Assembly (NCBI RefSeq): GCF_031851795.1
Contig: NZ_CP134696.1
Location: 3,368,501-3,432,500, forward strand
Length of the DNA stretch: 64,000 nucleotides
DNA from: Pontibacter sp. G13
GTDB taxonomy: Bacteria; Bacteroidota; Bacteroidia; J057
Direction: 5' to 3'
Under the pieces are notes generated by a model. It was given only the letters and a program-made list of their open reading frames with translations. It was not told the DNA's origin and did not search any database. Position 1 is the stretch's first letter, and every line of letters starts with the position of its first letter. Shown piece after piece: positions 45,452 through 55,351 of this stretch. The translations under genes and the position numbers were made by a program.

Positions 45452-47578
45452 TTAGTTACGGATCAAGACAGATTTGACAGGCACCATGCCGTTCGCAGAA
45501 ACTTCCACAAAAACCATCCCTGAGACGGTCTGGGGAAGATTCACGGCCAGCAAGGACCCACTGTTGGGGGATTGAACGCGATGGTACAATTCTCGGCCTG
45601 AAAGATCGATGATTCTGATCTGTACCTGATTGGCCTGGTAGTCATGGCCCAATTCAATCCAAAGTTGGTCTACATTGCTAGCGGGGTTAGGGAAGAGTTT
45701 AACTTGGGAAGTAGATTGTGCGGTAGAGATTTCGACGATGGAAGACTCGTGCATCTCGCCGTTGATGTCCACCTGCCGGACTTTGTAGAGCATCGAGTTG
45801 GAGGTTCCAGTAACCAACTCGGAAAACTGGAAAGTCGCTTGGCTCATGTCAGAAGACTGGACAGCTTGCTCACCGACTTTGTGGAAATTGCCCTGATTGT
45901 CGGCTCTCATGATGTCGTAGCGCTCGGCATTGGTGACATTGAAGACTTCCCATGTGAGGAATGCCTGATTGCCTTGGAGGTCTGCCGTGATGTTGCCCCA
46001 CTCCAATGGCAGGCTAATCTCGCAGATCGTACCTCCTGCGCCAGCTGTACCGGGCGTACCGAAGATGGTTTCACCATCCAATCCGTCTGATCCCATGATC
46101 GTGCCGGTACCACCGAGGCCCGCTGTACCTCCGAGAGCGAGTCCGGCAGATCCACCGTTTCCACCCATAGATCCAATTGGGAAACCTTCTCCGCCGTTGC
46201 CGCCTGTACCACCGTCGCCGGACATACCTGAAGCACCGTTTCCGCCATCGCCGCCATTTCCATTGGCAACCCCGAGGCCGCCATTTCCACCTGCGCCACC
46301 ATCACCGCCTTTGGCATTTCCACCATTGGCACCGACGCCTCCATTGCCGCCCATCGCTTCATTGGGGCAACCGGTTCCTCCTTCGCCGCCATTGCCGCCA
46401 TTGCCACCGACAGCAGTACCTCCTTCGCCACCAGCGCCACCATCACCGCCATTGCCTTGGTCCTCGAATCCTGCACCACCAGCGCCTCCGGGGCCTCCGT
46501 TTCCGCCTACCGCGACGCCTCCAGTACCACCATCACCACCTTCGATCCCAGTACCTCCTTCACCGGGAGGCAAGGTTCCGCCTTTGGCGCCATTTCCTCC
46601 GGGCGTACCTACGACGCTTCCTCCATTGCCACCGGGACCACCGGGGCCGCCATTGATGAAAATGAAATCTCCATCCAGTCCGGGAGCGCCTTCTCCTCCG
46701 TCTCCGCCAAAGATCAGCGTACTCACGGATTCACCGGAAGCGGCTTTCACGGCTCTTGCTGAATATGAATTGGTGAATAGTTCATATTTCACGTCCATGA
46801 TGACATTTCCGCCATCGCCGCCAGCTCCAGCACGAAGGTACTCGCTGCTGCGAATGGAGGGAGTGCTGCCATTGCCGCCGGTACCTCCACGGATCTCCAC
46901 TGCTTGGCTCCCCATCAGGTACTCGGTCACGATCACGACATCTCCCCCGTGGCCGCCATCTGCGCCATTGGCTCCGTGACCACCAGGGGCTCCTTGGATT
47001 CCGGCTTCCATGACAATGGTATCTGCTAAAAAGATGACATTGGACCCATCATTTCCGTTCATGGAAGTTCCTCGCGCAGCTCCTGAAAGCAGGATACGCT
47101 CATTGCCACTCAGAGCAGCAGACGGAGAATAGGTCCCCTTGAATACAATTTTGGGGCTTGAGATCATCAGTGCATGGCTCCGGGCGGGAGATGCCAGACG
47201 GTCGTTGAGCATGTGGGCGATGGTTCCGTCTATTTCGATCGTTCCATCAGATACCAACATGACTTCGGATTCCAACCTCCAAGTATCGGCTGCCGAAAGG
47301 GTCATGCCATCTGGTTGGTAGAAAGTGCCCGAAAGGGGCGTATTGGGTAGAATGTTTCGAATAGCGTGCTGTTTGCGAACTTGATCTGCGACTTGCATCA
47401 ATTTCCCAACTTGGGAAGAAATGAGGTCTTGCTGTTGATCGGGCATTCCGGTAGCCTCCATTTTGGGATTGATCTGGGGCTTGGATGACTGAGCCTGAAC
47501 CGCAGCTGGACGGTACACGAACGATAAGGAAAAGAGAAGAACTAGGGAAAGAATACGTCTGGGATGAAATACATTCAT
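45452..47578 (-). CDS. Secreted glycine-rich (GGX-repeat) protein with T9SS type A tail
   Basis: 708 residues. Signal peptide, an N-terminal region of about 160 residues, then about 300 residues (roughly 195-510) in which Gly is nearly every second or third position (GGNGGPGGAGG, GGDGGAGGEGG and many variants), resembling PGRS-type or polyglycine-II proteins. A fibronectin-like domain (EWGNITADLQGNQAFLTWEV) and a type A sorting tail (LFPNPASN...VKSVLIRN) end it. It should be exported and surface-attached or released; possible structural or adhesive role. No enzyme motif. Confidence 0.85.
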   Translation of the reverse strand: MNVFHPRRILSLVLLFSLSFVYRPAAVQAQSSKPQINPKMEATGMPDQQQDLISSQVGKLMQVADQVRKQHAIRNILPNTPLSGTFYQPDGMTLSAADTWRLESEVMLVSDGTIEIDGTIAHMLNDRLASPARSHALMISSPKIVFKGTYSPSAALSGNERILLSGAARGTSMNGNDGSNVIFLADTIVMEAGIQGAPGGHGANGADGGHGGDVVIVTEYLMGSQAVEIRGGTGGNGSTPSIRSSEYLRAGAGGDGGNVIMDVKYELFTNSYSARAVKAASGESVSTLIFGGDGGEGAPGLDGDFIFINGGPGGPGGNGGSVVGTPGGNGAKGGTLPPGEGGTGIEGGDGGTGGVAVGGNGGPGGAGGAGFEDQGNGGDGGAGGEGGTAVGGNGGNGGEGGTGCPNEAMGGNGGVGANGGNAKGGDGGAGGNGGLGVANGNGGDGGNGASGMSGDGGTGGNGGEGFPIGSMGGNGGSAGLALGGTAGLGGTGTIMGSDGLDGETIFGTPGTAGAGGTICEISLPLEWGNITADLQGNQAFLTWEVFNVTNAERYDIMRADNQGNFHKVGEQAVQSSDMSQATFQFSELVTGTSNSMLYKVRQVDINGEMHESSIVEISTAQSTSQVKLFPNPASNVDQLWIELGHDYQANQVQIRIIDLSGRELYHRVQSPNSGSLLAVNLPQTVSGMVFVEVSANGMVPVKSVLIRN

Positions 47579-47846
47579 GGTGTTAGGCGATAAAGCCTTT
47601 CTATGATTTGAAGTTTGAATGCTGAGAACATGTATGGTAATAAATCATATAATTCGCATTTTGTTTTTTCAGATAAATCGTATTAATAAATTTCTTCCTT
47701 TCTAAACGCAATCAATTTCTCCCCAAAACCTCCCATAGAGGCAATAGAGGACCATTCGGCACGCTTTCAAAAAAAACGAGCCTAAAACGAAACTTGGTAA
47801 TTTTCTAAGAAATAAGCCTATTCTCGGGGTAAGTCAATGCCCAAAT

Positions 47847-50327
47847 CTATCCGCCGCCCTGGAGATAGACTCGGCGAACTCTCGGGCTGATTCGGACGAG
47901 CAGCTCGTATGGGATGGTGTCAGAAGCAGCGGCCAATTCACTGATGGATTGGCGCTCATTCCCTTGTTTTCCGAAAATCACCACCTCATCTCCAGCAACT
48001 GCCTCGGGAATATCCGTCACGTCCACCATAAGCATATCCATGCATACTCGCCCAAAAATCGGGGCTCGTCTGCCATGAATCAGTACCTCGCCCTTTCCAT
48101 TGCTCAGTGATCGGGGGATTCCGTCTGCATATCCGATGGGAATGGTGGCAATTCGGGACGGTCGTTCAGTCGTTTGGGATCGGCCATATCCAATCGTAAC
48201 ACCTGCGGGGTGGTCTTGAACTTGGGAGATCAGGCTTCTCAGGCTTCCGATTTCGGTCAACTCCCATGAACCTTCCGGAGGATTGGGATGCAACCCCAGC
48301 ACAGGATCTATTCCATACAAACCGATTCCCATTCTTGCCATCCCCAACCGATCCATGCCAAAGCGGAGAATTCCGGCGGTATTATACAAATTGCGGATGG
48401 GCATGATTCCGAGGGATTGCTGGAGGAAATCCGCCATTCGGTGGAATCGGCTGATCTGTTCGAAGGAATATTCATCCGAATCTGGATCATCCGCAGCGGC
48501 GAGGTGAGACATGGCCGAAACGATCTTCAGGTCAGGCTGCTGGGAAATGAATTCGACCAATTCTGGAAGATCTGCTTCGGAGAATCCCAATCTTCCCATC
48601 CCCGTTTCGAGTTTGAGATGGATGGGATAGGATTGCAGATCGGCCAATCTAGCGGCGCGGACATATTTCCGGAGGAAAGCCAATTGAGAGATTTCGGGTT
48701 CGATATCAAATTGGATCAAGGCTTCAATCGAGCTTTCATCTGGATTCATGACCATGATCGGGACCGAAATCTGGTTTTTTCGCAGTTCAATGCCTTCAGA
48801 CGCATAAGCCACAGCGAGATAATCGGCACCTTCCCGGACAAGCTCATGGGCAATCTCCCAAGAGCCGCTTCCATAGCTAAAGGCTTTCACCATACACATG
48901 ACCTTCATCTCTGGGGTGAGGAAGGACTTCAGATAGCGATAATTTTGCCGAAGGGCATGCAAGTCAATCTGAAATTGTGTCGCGTTGAGCTTTCGATTGA
49001 GTAAAGGAATGACCCGCTCAAGCTCAAAGGATCTAGCTCCTTTCAGCAACACAGTTCCTCCAAGAAACTGCTCTTCGCTGATGGTCTGAATCAACGTATC
49101 CGTATCTGGGACATGATGATTGGAGGTAATTTCACCGAACACTGGCCCTACCGTCCAGATATTTTCCTTGCCGACTAATTCTATCGCTTCTTCCAGAAGG
49201 GAGGCCTGGATGACTTTTTGTTGATCGCCCAAATGCGGGATGTCTGTCAGGATGATGAACTTGCGAGGCTGTGCCTGAATCTCTGCCAACATCCGAAATG
49301 CGTTCCGGACCGAATCGGGATCGGCATTGTAGCTGTCATTTAAGATGGTGATATCCGGATTGTCCGAAATGAGTTCGAGCCGCATTTCCACGGGGTAAAG
49401 CGCGGACAATTGTTCAACCACAGCCTGGGGAGTCATCCCCAATTGCCACGCGGCTAGCATTGCCAATTGGCAATTGTGGACATCAACTTCTTGGGTGAAT
49501 GGGAGCTTAACCTCCAATACCTCTTCCCCAAAGCGAACGGCGGAAATCTCCCCTGACTTGGACAAGAGCTGCAATGCATCTTCTTTGAGCTCACCTGTCG
49601 TCACCCAATTTTGGGGGAATTGACGCTGCGCCTCGACCAACTGAGGTTGCCAAGAACCGGAGAGCACCTGATGGGCTTTTTGGAAGAGCTGGAGCTTTTC
49701 AGTGAGCTTGGCTGATTCGTCTTGAAATCCCTCAGCATGAGCGGCTCCGAGGTGCGTAAAAATCCCCACATCCGGGCGGATCATGGTTTCCAGTCTTTCC
49801 ATCTCTCCCATTTGAGAGATTCCGGCCTCGATAATCGCCAGATCTGCTTGCGGATGCATCTGCAACAGGGAAACCGCCACCCCCAACTGAGAATTATAGC
49901 TCATGGGGCTTTTGACGATCTGGAACTCCATTTCCATCAGCGTCGCGAGCCACTCCTTGACGACTGTTTTGCCATTGGAGCCTGTGATCGCCACGACAGG
50001 ATATTCAAAGCGAGTCCGATGATTCATCGCCCAGAGTTGCAAGGCTTCCAAGGAATCCTCCACCAGTGCAAAATTCACCTCTGGCAGATCCACCGGAGAC
50101 TCCACCACAAATTGGCGGACTCCTTGATCGTAAGCTTGCCGAATGTATCGATGTCCATCACGGTTGCCCGTTTTGATCGCCACAAACACCGTTTCTGCTC
50201 CATGACTAATCGTCCGGGTATCAAACGAGATATGCCGGACCGGAGTCGGATCTATTTGCCCTTGAAAAAGGTCTTTGGCAAAGCAAGCTTCCGCAATTTC
50301 TTGAATGGTGTAGGGGAGTCCGAGCAT
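47847..50327 (-). CDS. murF/alr: Bifunctional MurF ligase / alanine racemase
   Basis: 826 residues, a fusion typical of Bacteroidota. The N-terminal half is MurF, UDP-MurNAc-tripeptide:D-Ala-D-Ala ligase, with ATP loop ITGSNGKTVVKEW and NDSYNADPDSV. The C-terminal half is PLP-dependent alanine racemase with Lys481 in VKAFSYGSG and catalytic Tyr714 in GYGRSQ. It thus makes D-Ala and uses the dipeptide for cell-wall precursor assembly in the cytosol. An AT-rich 270-nt region with no gene separates it from the glycine-rich gene downstream. Confidence 0.96.
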   Translation of the reverse strand: MLGLPYTIQEIAEACFAKDLFQGQIDPTPVRHISFDTRTISHGAETVFVAIKTGNRDGHRYIRQAYDQGVRQFVVESPVDLPEVNFALVEDSLEALQLWAMNHRTRFEYPVVAITGSNGKTVVKEWLATLMEMEFQIVKSPMSYNSQLGVAVSLLQMHPQADLAIIEAGISQMGEMERLETMIRPDVGIFTHLGAAHAEGFQDESAKLTEKLQLFQKAHQVLSGSWQPQLVEAQRQFPQNWVTTGELKEDALQLLSKSGEISAVRFGEEVLEVKLPFTQEVDVHNCQLAMLAAWQLGMTPQAVVEQLSALYPVEMRLELISDNPDITILNDSYNADPDSVRNAFRMLAEIQAQPRKFIILTDIPHLGDQQKVIQASLLEEAIELVGKENIWTVGPVFGEITSNHHVPDTDTLIQTISEEQFLGGTVLLKGARSFELERVIPLLNRKLNATQFQIDLHALRQNYRYLKSFLTPEMKVMCMVKAFSYGSGSWEIAHELVREGADYLAVAYASEGIELRKNQISVPIMVMNPDESSIEALIQFDIEPEISQLAFLRKYVRAARLADLQSYPIHLKLETGMGRLGFSEADLPELVEFISQQPDLKIVSAMSHLAAADDPDSDEYSFEQISRFHRMADFLQQSLGIMPIRNLYNTAGILRFGMDRLGMARMGIGLYGIDPVLGLHPNPPEGSWELTEIGSLRSLISQVQDHPAGVTIGYGRSQTTERPSRIATIPIGYADGIPRSLSNGKGEVLIHGRRAPIFGRVCMDMLMVDVTDIPEAVAGDEVVIFGKQGNERQSISELAAASDTIPYELLVRISPRVRRVYLQGGG

Positions 50328-50353
50328 CGAATTCAGGGGTTCGGGTAATGAAA

Positions 50354-51022
50354 TCAGGAGGCTTTGGATGCCTGTTTTTTATCCCACTCTTGAAAGAGTG
50401 ATTTGCGGCCGATCTTGGAGCAAATCGGACATTCATAGGGATTGTGTCCACGAGCTGGGCAATACTCCCGCCCAAAGAAGATGATCTGGAGGTGCAACTC
50501 ATTCCACCGATCTTCAGGAAACAACCGCTTGGCGTCTTTTTCGGTCACCTCTACATTTTTGCCTGTGCTCAGCGTCCAGCGATGCATCAATCTATGGATA
50601 TGCGTATCTACCGGAAATGCAGGGACCCCAAATGCTTGTGCCATCACTACAGAAGCAGTCTTGTGTCCCACCCCCGGCAAAGCCTCCAGTGCCTCGAAGG
50701 AAGCCGGAACCTCGCCGTTGTGCTGATCTAGAATAATGTGAGACAATTCTGAGATGGCCTTGGATTTCCGAGGGGACAATCCACATGGCTTGATGATCTC
50801 GCGAATTTCATCGACTGGAACCTGGGACATGGACAGGGGATTATCTGCACGCTCAAACAAGAACGGCGTGATCTGATTGACGCGGGCATCGGTACATTGT
50901 GCGGACAGCAAAACTGCAACCAAAAGCGTATAGGGATCTTTGTGGTCCAGCGGGATGGGCGTCTCGGGATAAAGTGTCCCCAGTGTATCTAGGACGAATT
51001 GGACTTTTTCGGATTTGGTCAT
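50354..51022 (-). CDS. nth: Endonuclease III with an incomplete iron-sulfur loop
   Basis: 222 residues from ATG 51022 (MTKSEKVQFVLDTLG); an ATG at 51076 would add 18 unrelated residues. HhH-GPD fold with catalytic Lys in LPGVGHKTASVV and Asp in FPVDTHIHR. It excises oxidised pyrimidines and nicks the DNA strand. The C-terminal cluster loop reads CPARGHNPYECPICSKIG, only three Cys with wide first spacing, instead of C-x6-C-x2-C-x5-C. The [4Fe-4S] cluster is therefore probably altered or lost. Lies just upstream of murF-alr. Confidence 0.92.
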   Translation of the reverse strand: MTKSEKVQFVLDTLGTLYPETPIPLDHKDPYTLLVAVLLSAQCTDARVNQITPFLFERADNPLSMSQVPVDEIREIIKPCGLSPRKSKAISELSHIILDQHNGEVPASFEALEALPGVGHKTASVVMAQAFGVPAFPVDTHIHRLMHRWTLSTGKNVEVTEKDAKRLFPEDRWNELHLQIIFFGREYCPARGHNPYECPICSKIGRKSLFQEWDKKQASKAS

Positions 51023-51449
51023 GAAAGCGATTTCCAGAGCGATTGAATAGCATGTCGGGCGGATGATGGCCGGCACGTCTGAAAACTAAAATTAATAGGC
51101 ATTTGGGGGAAATCCATAGATTCGACCGAGAAGATCCCTTCGAAGAATTTTGCCATTTCCGAAGTCCACCCATTCGCTAAAAATCAGCCCATACAGGCCA
51201 AAAACGCATATTTTGAGCAATAACGAAGAAACCAAGCTCTCATCATTTTCCTACGAAAACACGACAATTCCCAACCATCCACACATCTAGACCAGTTATC
51301 CGACCGAACCCACCATTCGGCCCAGCCCCATTGGGAACTGAACCTTGAATCTCTACCTTACTTTCGCTTTTAGTAGTTCGGGTCTTGCAGAGAATGAGAT
51401 TGCGGAAGTTCACAGCCCACCTCTCAGGCAAACTTCAATTTCCCTCGCT
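51023..51449. other. Divergent intergenic region, nth / lipoprotein
   Basis: 427 nt with no supportable gene. An in-frame extension of the lipoprotein ORF to 51345 lacks a signal peptide at its start and is not believed. A weak plus-strand -7-like TACTTTCG lies near 51358-51365. No repeat or terminator was noticed. Confidence 0.5.
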
Positions 51450-51908
51450 ATGCGGATATTTACTCCTGTTATAATGATCATGGCCTTGACATTCACCATT
51501 TGGGGATGCCAGCAGACCATGATACAGCCCACCACACAGGCAACAAGCCAGCCAGTCAAGCCCATCAGTTTCAAGTCTCAGCTCTTGGATGATTTCATTG
51601 CTTCCGAAAGCTGCTCCGAAAGTCCAGAAGACGACTTCGAATTCACCCTGAACATCCGTGCGATTTCAGATGCAGATCATTTGGTAGAAATCGACAATGT
51701 CTTTTTTGACGGATGGAAGATTCAAGGCACCATCATCGGCAATCAAGTGGTATTTGACGAAGCCCGAGTCCAAACCCGCCAAGGGGAGGAAGATGCATTC
51801 GTCAGCGGGATCGCCACGCTGAGTACTGATGGAGAATTGATCTTCGACTACAACCTCACTGATGCGACCGGCAGCCACGCTTGCACCCTCGTAGGCGCCC
51901 GCGGATAA
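51450..51908 (+). CDS. Predicted lipoprotein, unknown function
   Basis: 152 residues from ATG 51450, chosen because it begins a lipoprotein signal (MRIFTPVIMIMALTFTIWGC) with the lipobox Cys at 20. A short Thr/Gln/Pro linker is followed by a compact, beta-rich domain of about 110 residues with acidic character (SCSESPEDDFEFTLN). Probably anchored on the outer membrane or in the periplasm. I recognise no family. Confidence 0.68.
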   Translation: MRIFTPVIMIMALTFTIWGCQQTMIQPTTQATSQPVKPISFKSQLLDDFIASESCSESPEDDFEFTLNIRAISDADHLVEIDNVFFDGWKIQGTIIGNQVVFDEARVQTRQGEEDAFVSGIATLSTDGELIFDYNLTDATGSHACTLVGARG

Positions 51909-52022
51909 TTCCTATGTCTTCCCGAAGAATTCTGTCGGCTTTCGGCTATCTTTGATGAGCACCTAGGCAGGCGGACGAACGCACCTGTCAGCTTTGTCCT
52001 CTTGCCCCAAATCACTGCCGAT

Positions 52023-52898
52023 ATGAAATCCACCCTCATCCTCATGCTCTTGGCTTGCCTTCCATTTCTGGGTTGGAGCCAAACCCATTGTACAGCCGCC
52101 AATCGCCAAAAATGCGAGGAGGTTTTGACTGCCCTTCAAGAAGCCAATCTCTCCGACCAAGATATGTCGACCATTGCCATCGCCGTGGGCAAGCTGTTTT
52201 TGGGAACACCCTATGTCGCAAAGACCTTGGAACTCGACGGCCCTGAGAAACTCGTCGTCAATCTCGAAGGGTTGGACTGCACCACCTTTATGGAAAATGT
52301 GGTCGTCTTCTCCAGACTGGTCCAAAAGGACGAACTAACCTGGGATGCCTACCAAGACATGTTGGCTGAAGTCCGGTACAGAGATGGCCAACTGGGCGAA
52401 TACCCCGATCGCCTTCACTACGCCACGGACTGGTTTTTCCAAAATGAGCAGAAAGGGATCATCGAGGATATCACGCAGGAAATAGGAGGAATCCCCTATG
52501 AAAAGCATATCAACTTCATGTCGACCCATCCTACCGCCTATACCCAATTGGCGAGTTCGGATGAGTATGTGAAGCAGATCGCTGATGTCGAGCGAGCCAT
52601 CAATGATCGGGAGTATTGCTACATTCCCAAGGAACGAGTCAAAGCACTGGAATCCGGCATTCAAAGTGGGGATTTGATTGCGATCACGACCCCGATCAAG
52701 GGACTGGATGTAGTTCACGTGGGGCTGGCGATTCGCCAAAATGGACGTATCCATCTTTTTCATGCTTCGACCGGATCGAATGAGGTGGAAATCTCCAGCA
52801 AGCCATTGGCGGAGTATCTCGCTGGCAATCGGAGTCAAAGCGGCATTATGGTTGCAAGATTACAAGCGGTAACCCCTCGACCCAACGCCCAACATTGA
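52023..52898 (+). CDS. DUF1460-domain protein (amidase-like, periplasmic)
   Basis: 291 residues from ATG 52023 with signal peptide ending ...FLGWSQ; the ORF to 52002 adds seven residues before the signal. The NlpC/P60-like DUF1460 core shows Cys in LEGLDCTTFMENVV, His in VVHVGLAI and further FHAST. Families of this fold cleave peptidoglycan peptides or similar amide bonds, so a cell-wall role is likely but unproven. Stands 114 nt after the lipoprotein gene and 34 nt before the SnoaL-like gene, possibly one unit. Confidence 0.85.
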   Translation: MKSTLILMLLACLPFLGWSQTHCTAANRQKCEEVLTALQEANLSDQDMSTIAIAVGKLFLGTPYVAKTLELDGPEKLVVNLEGLDCTTFMENVVVFSRLVQKDELTWDAYQDMLAEVRYRDGQLGEYPDRLHYATDWFFQNEQKGIIEDITQEIGGIPYEKHINFMSTHPTAYTQLASSDEYVKQIADVERAINDREYCYIPKERVKALESGIQSGDLIAITTPIKGLDVVHVGLAIRQNGRIHLFHASTGSNEVEISSKPLAEYLAGNRSQSGIMVARLQAVTPRPNAQH

Positions 52899-52932
52899 CC
52901 CAGCAGAACAACAGACCCTAGCAAATATTTTC

Positions 52933-53277
52933 ATGGAAAAGTCAAAAGCCGCTGCCCAATTTTTGGACATCCTATTTTCCGGAGAGGATCTGGATCGCCT
53001 TCGAGCGTACCTGAAGGATGATTTTCGATTTGAAGGACCTTTTTTCCAGAGCGAAACAGCAGATGCCTACCTCGCTGCAATGAAGGAAGAGCCCCCAGTG
53101 GGATTCACGTTCAAAGTTCTCCAAACGTATGAAAACGAGCAGGGTGTGTGCGTGATTTATTCCTTCGAAAAGGAAGAACTATCCACCACGATGTGTCAAA
53201 CTTTTGAATTTATTGACGGGAAAATTGCACACATGCGGCTGATTTTTGATACACAATTGTTTTTACAGCCGTACTAG
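52933..53277 (+). CDS. SnoaL / NTF2-like small protein
   Basis: 114 residues, alpha+beta-barrel pattern of the NTF2-like superfamily: two N-terminal helices (AAAQFLDILFSGEDLDRLRA), DFRFEGPFF, then strands ending IDGKIAHMRLIFDTQLF. Such folds serve as isomerases, dehydratases or ligand-binding domains, and no catalytic residue can be assigned. Follows the DUF1460 gene by 34 nt and ends in a terminator. Confidence 0.75.
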   Translation: MEKSKAAAQFLDILFSGEDLDRLRAYLKDDFRFEGPFFQSETADAYLAAMKEEPPVGFTFKVLQTYENEQGVCVIYSFEKEELSTTMCQTFEFIDGKIAHMRLIFDTQLFLQPY

Positions 53278-53301
53278 GCTTTCGCAATTGCAAAAAAATT
53301 T

Positions 53302-53347
53302 TGGGCCTCCAATCGCTGTAAGGGCAGATTGGAGGCCCAATTGTTTG
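53302..53347 (+). terminator. Terminator after the SnoaL-like gene
   Basis: GGGCCTCCAATC and GATTGGAGGCCC form a perfect 12-bp stem followed by AATTGTTT. Confidence 0.85.
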
Positions 53348-53498
53348 GATCTTGTCCTTTCAATCACGCCAAGTCACCGAGGAGTTGCTATACATGCATA
53401 CAACTTGGATTTTGACCGACATTTGGCGTTATTGAAATTGCGCATTTACGTAAGATTTTGGGACAGGCACCAGATTGGCCCAAACAAGATTGAGAGAT

Positions 53499-54938
53499 AT
53501 GAGTACTGCTACGATTCCTACTGCCCCTAATTCGGCCACTGCATCGGATATGCAGCAGGCATTCCAGCGCCAGCAGGCACACACACCTGTCATCGCCGCT
53601 ACTTCCGCCAAAGAGCGAGTAGCCAAGCTCAAGAACCTCCAGCAGTATCTCATCGATCATGGACCCGAGATCGAGGAAGCCATCTTCCAAGATTTCAAGA
53701 AGCCCGGGATGGAGACCTTTGTCTCTGAGCTGATGGTCGTCCATGGCGAAATCAATCATGTCACCAAACATCTTTCCACCTGGATGAAGCCCAGCAGAGT
53801 ACCGACCCCTCTTTCCATGACAGGTACTTTCTCGCATGTGCGCTACGAGCCTCGGGGAACCGTCCTGATCATTTCCCCTTGGAACTATCCAGTACAACTC
53901 ACCCTATGTCCATTGATCACGGCGATCGCCGCTGGAAATACCGTGATCATCAAACCCTCCGAGTTGTCGCCCAACACCTCAGCTTGGATGGCCAAAATGG
54001 TGAAGGACCTATTTCAGCCCGAAGAAATCGCCCTGTTCGAAGGAAATCATGAAGTCGCTCAGGCGTTGCTCGCACTGCCATTCAACCACATGTACTTCAC
54101 CGGAAGTCCTCAGGTGGGCAAAATCGTGATGCGCGCCGCGGCGGAACACCTCAGCTCCATCACCCTCGAACTCGGCGGCAAGACCCCCACCATCGTAGAT
54201 GCCTCTGCCAACTTGTTTTCCGCAGCTGACAAGATCGCCTGGGGCAAATGCCTCAACAATGGCCAGAGCTGCGTAGCACCCGATTATCTCATGATTCACG
54301 AATCTGTGAAGGATGGATTTGTGGAGAAATTTGGTGCCGCATTGAAGCGCATGTACGGAGACGATGCCCAACAATCGGACTCTTTCGCGCGGATCATCAA
54401 TCGTCGTCATTTTGATCGGATTGTCGGACTCTTGGAAGACGCCAAACAAAAAGGCGCGAAAGTGCTGATCGGAGGCAAAACCGACCCTGAAGATCTGTAT
54501 ATTGAGCCCACGCTGCTAGACGGCGTAACCGCGGAGATGCGGATCATGCAGGAAGAAATCTTTGGGCCGATCTTGCCCATGACCACTTTCCGAGACATTC
54601 AGGAGGTGACTCCTGTGATCAACTCCGCAGACCGTGAGCGCCCCCTCTCGACCTACATCTTTTCTCGCAACAAGCGGAATATCGACACCATCCTCGACGG
54701 AGCCACCTCTGGAGGTGTAGCCATCAACGAGACGATGATCCAATTTGGCCACACCGAGCTACCAAAAGGCGGTGTCAATCGTTCTGGAATTGGAGCGACT
54801 ACCGGTCATCATGGATTCAAGGCATTCAGTCACGAGCGCGGCGTCTTCATCCAGAAGTACGGGACGCTCAAATTCCTCTACCCGCCATATTCAGATGGCC
54901 TCAAAAACATGATCAAAAAAGCCCTCAAACTCATCTAA
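53499..54938 (+). CDS. Aldehyde dehydrogenase (class 3-like)
   Basis: 479 residues from ATG 53499 (MSTATIPTAPNSA); the ORF to 53475 adds eight residues. NAD(P) aldehyde dehydrogenase superfamily: NYPVQL region, Gly-rich FTGSPQVGK, Glu in LELGGKTP, catalytic Cys in NNGQSCVAPDY and EEIFGPILP. Without a C-terminal membrane helix, and with the length and N-terminal helix of class 3 (fatty-aldehyde) enzymes. It oxidises aldehydes to acids in the cytosol; substrate not determinable. Single gene with a strong terminator. Confidence 0.93.
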   Translation: MSTATIPTAPNSATASDMQQAFQRQQAHTPVIAATSAKERVAKLKNLQQYLIDHGPEIEEAIFQDFKKPGMETFVSELMVVHGEINHVTKHLSTWMKPSRVPTPLSMTGTFSHVRYEPRGTVLIISPWNYPVQLTLCPLITAIAAGNTVIIKPSELSPNTSAWMAKMVKDLFQPEEIALFEGNHEVAQALLALPFNHMYFTGSPQVGKIVMRAAAEHLSSITLELGGKTPTIVDASANLFSAADKIAWGKCLNNGQSCVAPDYLMIHESVKDGFVEKFGAALKRMYGDDAQQSDSFARIINRRHFDRIVGLLEDAKQKGAKVLIGGKTDPEDLYIEPTLLDGVTAEMRIMQEEIFGPILPMTTFRDIQEVTPVINSADRERPLSTYIFSRNKRNIDTILDGATSGGVAINETMIQFGHTELPKGGVNRSGIGATTGHHGFKAFSHERGVFIQKYGTLKFLYPPYSDGLKNMIKKALKLI

Positions 54939-55045
54939 CTCGCCCAGAAAGACTCACTACTCCAAAACTACTTGGTCTGGCACTGTGCTTCATTTCGGAC
55001 GTTTCTACCTCCATAATTACCTCCCGCCAAGACCACACTGACACC

Positions 55046-55079
55046 AGGACATCTCATTGAGGTGTCCTGCCTTTGTTTG
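55046..55079 (+). terminator. Terminator of the aldehyde dehydrogenase gene
   Basis: CAGGACATCTC pairs over 11 bp with GAGGTGTCCTG (one wobble), loop ATT, then CCTTTGTTTG. E4 begins 31 nt further on. Confidence 0.88.
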
Positions 55080-55110
55080 TGGGCAAGGTGAGGCTGCGTG
55101 ATGATGATTA

Positions 55111-55336
55111 GGGCGCATCCCGGCGATCTGGCAGGAGGTTCCTCCTGGGCAGGGAAGTCACCGGGACCGGGCTGTGCAGGAGTCCGCTGGCGCTCCCGTC
55201 CTCGCAATTCGGTGGAAAGTCAATCTTTCATCTGGCTCAAACTTCCCACTCACAGCGCATCCATTTCTCTTCTGCTCGGACCTCGCCGGAGGCTCGTCCT
55301 TACCATCCCTTGCGCCGCTGCAGGCCATCTGCACAC
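55111..55336 (+). repeat. E4: structured intergenic element, tail type 1
   Basis: Starts GGGCGCATCCC. Hairpin 1 arms CCCGGCG (55119-55125) and CACCGGG (55159-55165) close a stem holding a second hairpin CAGGAGG-TT-CCTCCTG. The shared GGACCGGGCT and GTCCGC block follows. A central imperfect stem GTGGAAAGT/ACTTCCCAC takes the place of the variable palindrome, then CCTC-GCCG-GAGG and the tail TTGCGCCGCTGCAGGCCATC plus TGCACAC. The most divergent copy of the set. Same orientation as the aldehyde dehydrogenase gene. Confidence 0.72.
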
Positions 55337-55351
55337 TAGCATCTATCCCAA

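Noticed and set aside
45969-46979. Proline-rich 336-codon plus-strand ORF
   Set aside because: It is the complement of the glycine codons (GGN to NCC) in the minus-strand repeat protein.
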